Assembly: GCA_030832825.1 (NCBI GenBank)
Contig: JAURIJ010000013.1
Span: 1-61,359, forward strand
From: Gammaproteobacteria bacterium
GTDB lineage: Bacteria > Pseudomonadota > Gammaproteobacteria > Pseudomonadales > Pseudohongiellaceae
Length of the DNA stretch: 61,359 nt
Reading direction: 5' to 3'
Positions within the stretch are counted from its first letter, which is position 1. Each line of letters opens with the position of its first letter. The notes under the pieces were generated by a model. It ran no database searches and had not been told where the DNA came from. It saw nothing but the letters and a program-made list of their open reading frames with translations. Below are positions 57,208 to 61,359 of this stretch, piece by piece. Both the position numbers and the translations under genes were made by a program.

Positions 57208-58275
57208 ATGATCCAGAACAGCAACCACCCTTCCACTCCCTCTCTGAGCTACAAGGACGCCGGTGTCGACATCGACGCGGGCGATGCCCTGGTCGAGCGG
57301 ATCAAGTCCGTGACCCAGCGCACCCGCCGCCCGGAAGTGCTGTCCGGCCTTGGCGGCTTCGGGGCCCTGTGCGAGATCCCGGCCGGCTACCGCCGGCCCG
57401 TGCTGGTCTCCGCCACCGACGGCGTGGGCACCAAGCTCAAGCTCGCCATCGAGATGGGCAAGCACGACACCATCGGCATCGACCTGGTGGCCATGTGCGT
57501 GAACGACCTGATCGTGTGCGGCGCCGAGCCCCTCTTCTTCCTCGACTACTACGCCACCGGCGGCCTCAATGTGGACGAAGCGGCCCAGGTGGTCACCGGC
57601 ATCGGCGAAGGCTGTGTGCAGGCAGGCTGCTCCCTGATCGGCGGCGAGACGGCCGAGATGCCTGGCATGTACAAGAAAGAAGACTATGACCTGGCCGGCT
57701 TCGCCGTCGGCATCGTGGAGAAGAGCGAGATCATCGAGAACGAGCGCGTGCAGCCCGGCGACGTGTTGATCGGCATGGCGTCCTCCGGCCCGCATTCCAA
57801 CGGCTACTCGCTGGTGCGCAAGGTGCTGGAAGTCAGCGGTACGCCGCTCAGCCTGTCCTTCGCGGGCCGCAGCATCGGGGAAGTGCTGCTTGAGCCCACG
57901 GAAATCTACGTCAAGGCCATCCAGGCCCTGGAAGGTCACGCCGTTGTCCACGGACTGGCCCACATCACCGGCGGCGGCATCGTCGAGAATCTGCCGCGTG
58001 TGCTTCCCGAAGGCGTGCAAGCCGTCATCGATCTGGGCAGCTGGCAACGCCCGGAGATCTTCCAGTGGCTGCAGCGCAAGGGGAACATTGCCGATGCCGA
58101 GATGCTGCGCACCTTCAACTGCGGCATCGGCATGATCGTCTGCGTCAGCGCCGCTGACAGTGGCAAGGCCCTCGCAATCCTGAACACCCACAACAAGGGC
58201 GCCACCGTCATCGGCCGCATCCAGGCCTGCGCCGCCGACGCCCGCCCGGTCGTCCTGGAAGGCAGCCCGCGATGA
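57208..58275 (+). CDS. purM: Phosphoribosylformylglycinamidine cyclo-ligase
   Basis: The 355-aa enzyme makes 5-aminoimidazole ribonucleotide in purine synthesis with ATP. Diagnostic blocks are [40 protein letters not shown] and [16 protein letters not shown]. The start at MIQNSN leaves the normal length. It overlaps purN by 4 bp. Confidence 0.99.
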   Translation: MIQNSNHPSTPSLSYKDAGVDIDAGDALVERIKSVTQRTRRPEVLSGLGGFGALCEIPAGYRRPVLVSATDGVGTKLKLAIEMGKHDTIGIDLVAMCVNDLIVCGAEPLFFLDYYATGGLNVDEAAQVVTGIGEGCVQAGCSLIGGETAEMPGMYKKEDYDLAGFAVGIVEKSEIIENERVQPGDVLIGMASSGPHSNGYSLVRKVLEVSGTPLSLSFAGRSIGEVLLEPTEIYVKAIQALEGHAVVHGLAHITGGGIVENLPRVLPEGVQAVIDLGSWQRPEIFQWLQRKGNIADAEMLRTFNCGIGMIVCVSAADSGKALAILNTHNKGATVIGRIQACAADARPVVLEGSPR

Positions 58276-58922
58276 GCAGCGCGCCCTGCCCGATCGTCGT
58301 CCTGATCTCCGGCAATGGCAGCAATCTGCAGGCCCTGATCGACCAGAGCGCCGCCGGCGGCTATGCCATCTGCGGCGTCATCAGCAACAAGGCCGACGCC
58401 TATGGCCTTGAGCGTGCGGCTCGCGCGGGCATTCCCACGCGGGTCATCCGGCACCAGGAATTTCCCGATCGCGAGAGTTTCGATCGGGCGCTGATGGAAC
58501 AGATCGACAGCTTTTCTCCCGCTTTGGTGGTGCTGGCTGGCTTCATGCGCATTCTCAGTGCCGCTTTCGTCAGCCATTACGCGGGACGAGTGCTCAATAT
58601 CCATCCCTCGCTGCTGCCGGACTATCGCGGCACCCACACCCACGAGCGAGTGCTGGAAGCCGGCGAGAAGGAGCACGGCGTGAGCGTGCATTTCGTCACC
58701 GTAGAACTCGATGGCGGCCCGGTAGTGCTGCAGGCTGTGGTACCGGTCTTGACCGGGGATACCCGGGATGCGCTCGCGGCCCGCGTCGCGCAGCAGGAGC
58801 ATCGGATATACCCGCGGGCCGTCAGCCTGTTTGCCGCCGGACGGTTGCGCATGCAGGACAACGCGGCCTGGCTGGATGGAGAGCCACTCGGCGCCCACGG
58901 CCTGCGTGAGGTCGTGTCGTGA
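58272..58922 (+). CDS. purN: Phosphoribosylglycinamide formyltransferase
   Basis: The 216-aa folate-dependent enzyme formylates GAR. It has the loop [12 protein letters not shown], the catalytic Asn/His region [20 protein letters not shown] and the [18 protein letters not shown] segment. It is coupled to purM and to the DUF3108 gene by 4-bp overlaps. Confidence 0.99.
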   Translation: MSSAPCPIVVLISGNGSNLQALIDQSAAGGYAICGVISNKADAYGLERAARAGIPTRVIRHQEFPDRESFDRALMEQIDSFSPALVVLAGFMRILSAAFVSHYAGRVLNIHPSLLPDYRGTHTHERVLEAGEKEHGVSVHFVTVELDGGPVVLQAVVPVLTGDTRDALAARVAQQEHRIYPRAVSLFAAGRLRMQDNAAWLDGEPLGAHGLREVVS

Positions 58923-59674
58923 ATTCACTGCACGCTGCTGCCGTGGTGCTGGCCCTGCTGGCAGGCTCGTCAGCCCTGGCCCAGACAGCACCGGCGGAAC
59001 CTGTGCTGCCCCTGGAACCCCCCGTCTTCGAAGCGCGTTATCTCGCCGAATCCATGGGCCTGAGTGCCACCGCGCATCGCGTGCAGACCCGCAGCGAGGA
59101 CGCCCTGTACACCCTCGAGAACAGCCTGAGTCTGACGCTTCTGGGCGCCACGGTGGGCACCGTCACCGAGACCAGCGCCTTCCGTTGGCAGGAAGGCCAG
59201 GTCATCCCCGTGCGCTATCGCTACAGCCAGACGGGCTTGGGTGCCCGCGAGGAAACCGTGGCATTCGACTGGCAGGCCCTAACCGCAGTGAGCGAATCGG
59301 GAAAGCAAATTTGGAGACTACCACTCGTAAGAGGCTTGCAAGACAAACTCAGCTTAAGCCAGGAAATTGCTCAGCAATTTAGAGAGGGAAGCATGACACA
59401 GATGCGCTATGACGTAGTCGACGGGGATCGCATCGAGGAACAGGTCTTTCGTCTAGAGGGGGAGCAATTGGTGGAGACGCCCGCAGGCACGCTGCACACG
59501 ATCAAACTAGAACGAGTACGCGGTGCGCAAAGCAGCCGCCGCACAACAATTTGGTTGGCGCGAGACTGGCACCATCTTCTTGTGCAATTGGAAGATGTGA
59601 GCGCTTCAGGCCGATTGACGCGTTTGTCACTGGAAAGTGCGACAGTCAACGGAACGAAGCTTGAAGGTCGTTGA
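58919..59674 (+). CDS. DUF3108 exported protein with compositional break
   Basis: The 251-aa protein has a signal peptide (AAAVVLALLAGSSALA) and the DUF3108 beta-rich pattern (FEARYLAESMGLSATAHRV, LSLTLLGATVGTVTETSAF, ETPAGTLHTIKLERV). Function is unknown; purMN-DUF3108 is conserved in Pseudomonas relatives. Up to about 59280 the codon use is GC-rich like its neighbours. From there to the end AGA, CTA, TTA, GTA and AAA codons become frequent, while the reading frame and the family pattern continue. Confidence 0.88.
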   Translation: MNSLHAAAVVLALLAGSSALAQTAPAEPVLPLEPPVFEARYLAESMGLSATAHRVQTRSEDALYTLENSLSLTLLGATVGTVTETSAFRWQEGQVIPVRYRYSQTGLGAREETVAFDWQALTAVSESGKQIWRLPLVRGLQDKLSLSQEIAQQFREGSMTQMRYDVVDGDRIEEQVFRLEGEQLVETPAGTLHTIKLERVRGAQSSRRTTIWLARDWHHLLVQLEDVSASGRLTRLSLESATVNGTKLEGR

Positions 59675-59702
59675 GTTACGGGCCGATACCCCAAGGACAC
59701 AG

Positions 59703-59729
59703 GCATCCACTAGTCATCTGCGTGGATGC
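59703..59729 (+). terminator. Perfect 8-bp hairpin after the purMN-DUF3108 unit (possible terminator)
   Basis: GCATCCAC and GTGGATGC form an 8-bp stem with an 11-nt loop, 28 bp after the DUF3108 stop. No T-run follows, so intrinsic termination is doubtful. The rest of the 258-bp spacer to 59932 is AT-richer than the surroundings and holds no gene I can support. Confidence 0.35.
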
Positions 59730-59932
59730 ACCTTTGCAACGAAAGAATCCTTTGCACTGCTCGTTTACGAGGTCAATGGAAAGCCAATGACGACGACGCT
59801 GACATCCACGATTGACCCGCTGACCGGGATACCGTCGATGCGATGCCAATCATTTAACCGTCGCTCGTATAGGATTCCTTTGCGAAACGCCTAGTCGCCA
59901 CCAGACCAGAGTTGCTGGCTCAATTTACTTTT

Positions 59933-60604
59933 TTACGTTGACACAAAGTCCACTGGTCTGAGCGCTTCCCAGCGCGGCAAGTCCTCCGGCCTGTCCACAT
60001 CCCAGCGCGGTTCCAGTTCCACCCAGCACAGCCCGGCCGCCCGCATCCGCTCGCGGGTGATCTGCATCAGCTGTTCACTGCCCCAGGGCATGTCGACGAA
60101 CAGGCAGTCGGGCACCTGACGCAGGCCCAGCAGCACATAACCGCCGTCCTCGGCCGGGCCGAACACGATGTTCGCGCCGCCCTCCAGATGCTGCAGCGCC
60201 TGCTGCAGATAGGCGCCGTCCACCGCCGGACAGTCGGCTCCCACCAGCACCACGCTGTCGGCCCGCTGCAGCACCCGCCGCGCGCAGTCGGCCATGCGGG
60301 CGCCGAGATCGCCCTCTTCCTGCCTGTATATATTCTTTATATTACAAATAGATGTGAATACTTCCTCGTGCAATGAATCACCTTCCAGCGAGCCATCGCC
60401 CACCGCCACCCAGAACTCCACCGGGCACAGCGCGGCCGCCTCCAGATTGCGAAAGACAAACTGAATCAAGGACTTGTGCAGGGAAAGTGCGCCGTCTTCG
60501 CCGAGCAGCGGCTGCAGACGCGTTTTCACCGCGCCGCGCCGGGGCGTCTTGGCGAAGACGGCCGTCACGGCTTCTGGAAATGGCATTTTTCCCATTGCAT
60601 TCAT
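59933..60604 (-). CDS. TIGR04282 family glycosyltransferase (DUF2064)
   Basis: The 223-aa protein has the family blocks VFAKTPRRGAVKTRL, EEGDLGARMADC, VVLVGADCPAVDG, FGPAEDGGYVLLGL and DVDRPEDLPRW. The family has a nucleotidyl/glycosyl-transferase-like fold and is annotated as an arsenosugar-biosynthesis-associated glycosyltransferase. Its true substrate is not settled. It lies 7 bp downstream of the TIGR04283 gene, the usual pair. A 40-bp AT-rich patch (60325-60366) encodes the segment just before QEEGDLG. Confidence 0.9.
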   Translation of the reverse strand: MNAMGKMPFPEAVTAVFAKTPRRGAVKTRLQPLLGEDGALSLHKSLIQFVFRNLEAAALCPVEFWVAVGDGSLEGDSLHEEVFTSICNIKNIYRQEEGDLGARMADCARRVLQRADSVVLVGADCPAVDGAYLQQALQHLEGGANIVFGPAEDGGYVLLGLRQVPDCLFVDMPWGSEQLMQITRERMRAAGLCWVELEPRWDVDRPEDLPRWEALRPVDFVST

Positions 60605-60611
60605 TGGCTTG

Positions 60612-61304
60612 TCACTTCTTCTTCGAGTACATGTCGCGCAGCCTGGCCGGGCTCAAGCCGCACACATAGAGCAGGCGCAGCCACCACATCAGCAGCATGG
60701 TGCGCACGATGCCGTGCTGTTCCCAGCGACGGCTGGAGGTCGTCACCCGCTCGCGCAGGCACAGCGGCCGGGAAATTCGGCGCAGGGTCTTGGTGATGGC
60801 CACGTCCTCCATCAGCGGAATGGACGGGAAGCCGCCTATGGCGTGAAACAGCCCTGCGCGCAGGAACAGCGCCTGATCACCCGTGGCCACGCCCGACACC
60901 CGCGATCGCAGATTGATCATGGTTTCGATCACCCGGAACGCCGGGTGCGCGCCACTCAGCCGGACATCGAAGCGCCCCCACTGCACGGCGGGCTGCACGA
61001 ACGCCTGTTGCAGCAACGCGATGGCGCCCTCGGGCAGACGCGTGTCGACATGCAGGAACAGCAGCACATCGCCACTGGCCTGCGCAGCGCCTGCGTTCAT
61101 CTGGGCCGCCCTGCCCGCCGGGCTGCGCACGATCTTGTCCACCAGCGGCGCGGCCAGGGCAAGCCCCTCGTCGGTGCTGCCGCCGTCCACCAGGAGAACT
61201 TCGTGGCCGGCGGCACGTGCCGGCTGCAGCAGCGGCAGATGCGCCCGCAGGCTGCGGGCTTCGTTGAGCACGGGAATGATGATGCTGAGGCGGGGTGGCA
61301 ACAC
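60612..61304 (-). CDS. TIGR04283 family GT2 glycosyltransferase
   Basis: The 230-aa family 2 glycosyltransferase has the nucleotide-sugar fold LSIIIPVLNEARSL, VLLVDGGSTDEGL, the DxD-like FLHVDTRLPEG, and GVATGDQALFLRAGLF followed by PLMEDVAITKTL. It is annotated in the literature alongside the TIGR04282 partner as an arsenosugar biosynthesis glycosyltransferase. The start codon is a GTG near the right edge; AGGA lies rather far upstream, so the start is uncertain. Other genes of the pathway would be beyond the window. Confidence 0.9.
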   Translation of the reverse strand: MLPPRLSIIIPVLNEARSLRAHLPLLQPARAAGHEVLLVDGGSTDEGLALAAPLVDKIVRSPAGRAAQMNAGAAQASGDVLLFLHVDTRLPEGAIALLQQAFVQPAVQWGRFDVRLSGAHPAFRVIETMINLRSRVSGVATGDQALFLRAGLFHAIGGFPSIPLMEDVAITKTLRRISRPLCLRERVTTSSRRWEQHGIVRTMLLMWWLRLLYVCGLSPARLRDMYSKKK

Positions 61305-61359
61305 GATGCGAGGCGGTTCCTGAGCGACGTGAGCCGGATTCTATGCCAGCCCCGACACA

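Noticed and set aside
59637..59894. 85-codon plus-strand frame after DUF3108
   Set aside because: It overlaps the end of DUF3108, lacks a ribosome-binding site and resembles nothing; the spacer is more simply non-coding.

Overview
The window is about 61 kb of GC-rich (roughly 60 %) chromosome from a gammaproteobacterium. Tol-Pal, ruvABC, BamC, Hda, MiaE, MnmC and RmuC genes are present. The gene orders aspS-yebC-ruvCAB-tolQRAB-pal-cpoB-queE-queC-tRNA-Lys, nadA/bepA/tusA and wrbA-DUF2069/hda-DUF2066/purMN are, from memory, those of Pseudomonas and its relatives. I cannot name the genus. There are no rRNA genes, transposases, integrases or CRISPR arrays. Most of the window is ordinary housekeeping DNA, and the accessory part is concentrated in 1-22 kb.

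Layout. 1-5.8 kb: a MacAB-type tripartite efflux operon whose outer-membrane factor runs off the left edge. It is preceded on the same strand by a winged-helix regulator fused to a multi-spanning membrane domain and by a small membrane protein. 5.9-11.6 kb: pepN, DUF2797, yeaC-like, rhomboid protease and nadK, all on the minus strand. 11.6-19.5 kb: the least ordinary part, with an exported metzincin protease, a PLP enzyme of the ACC deaminase/D-cysteine desulfhydrase family, a Tat-exported DsrE-like protein, a TsdA-like dihaem cytochrome c, a tiny membrane protein and a single polypeptide fusing CcoN, CcoO and two CcoP-like cytochrome domains. 19.7-22.2 kb: tRNA-Val and tRNA-Asp behind a strong promoter, a CHASE2 adenylate/guanylate cyclase lacking its 5' part, and queD. 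22.2-31 kb: FAD oxidoreductase, ung, lysS, prfB (with its programmed frameshift), mnmC, M18 aminopeptidase and a Mip-like FKBP. 31-41.4 kb: LRR lipoprotein, miaE, rmuC, bamC, dapA, perM, tusA, bepA, nadA, tRNA-Lys, queC and queE. 41.5-51.6 kb: the Tol-Pal operon, ruvCAB, yebC, aspS and an FmdB-type zinc ribbon. 52-61.3 kb: an HU-like protein, proS, wrbA, DUF2069, hda, DUF2066, purMN, DUF3108 and two glycosyltransferases of the TIGR04282/TIGR04283 families.

How the genes work together. The Tol-Pal genes (energised TolQRA, periplasmic TolB, Pal, CpoB) form one envelope-constriction system. ruvCAB is the complete Holliday-junction machinery. queC, queD and queE cover three steps of 7-deazaguanine (queuosine precursor) synthesis. 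lysS, prfB, aspS, proS, mnmC, miaE and tusA serve translation and tRNA modification. The best candidate for an undescribed system is 14-19.5 kb. There a fused cbb3-type terminal oxidase sits with a TsdA-like cytochrome and a secreted DsrE-fold protein, next to an enzyme that may release sulfide from cysteine. I propose, as inference only, a compact periplasmic sulfur-to-oxygen electron path.

Two regions look rearranged: the 5' end of the cyclase gene, and the AT-richer stretch from about 59.28 to 59.93 kb that starts inside the DUF3108 gene.
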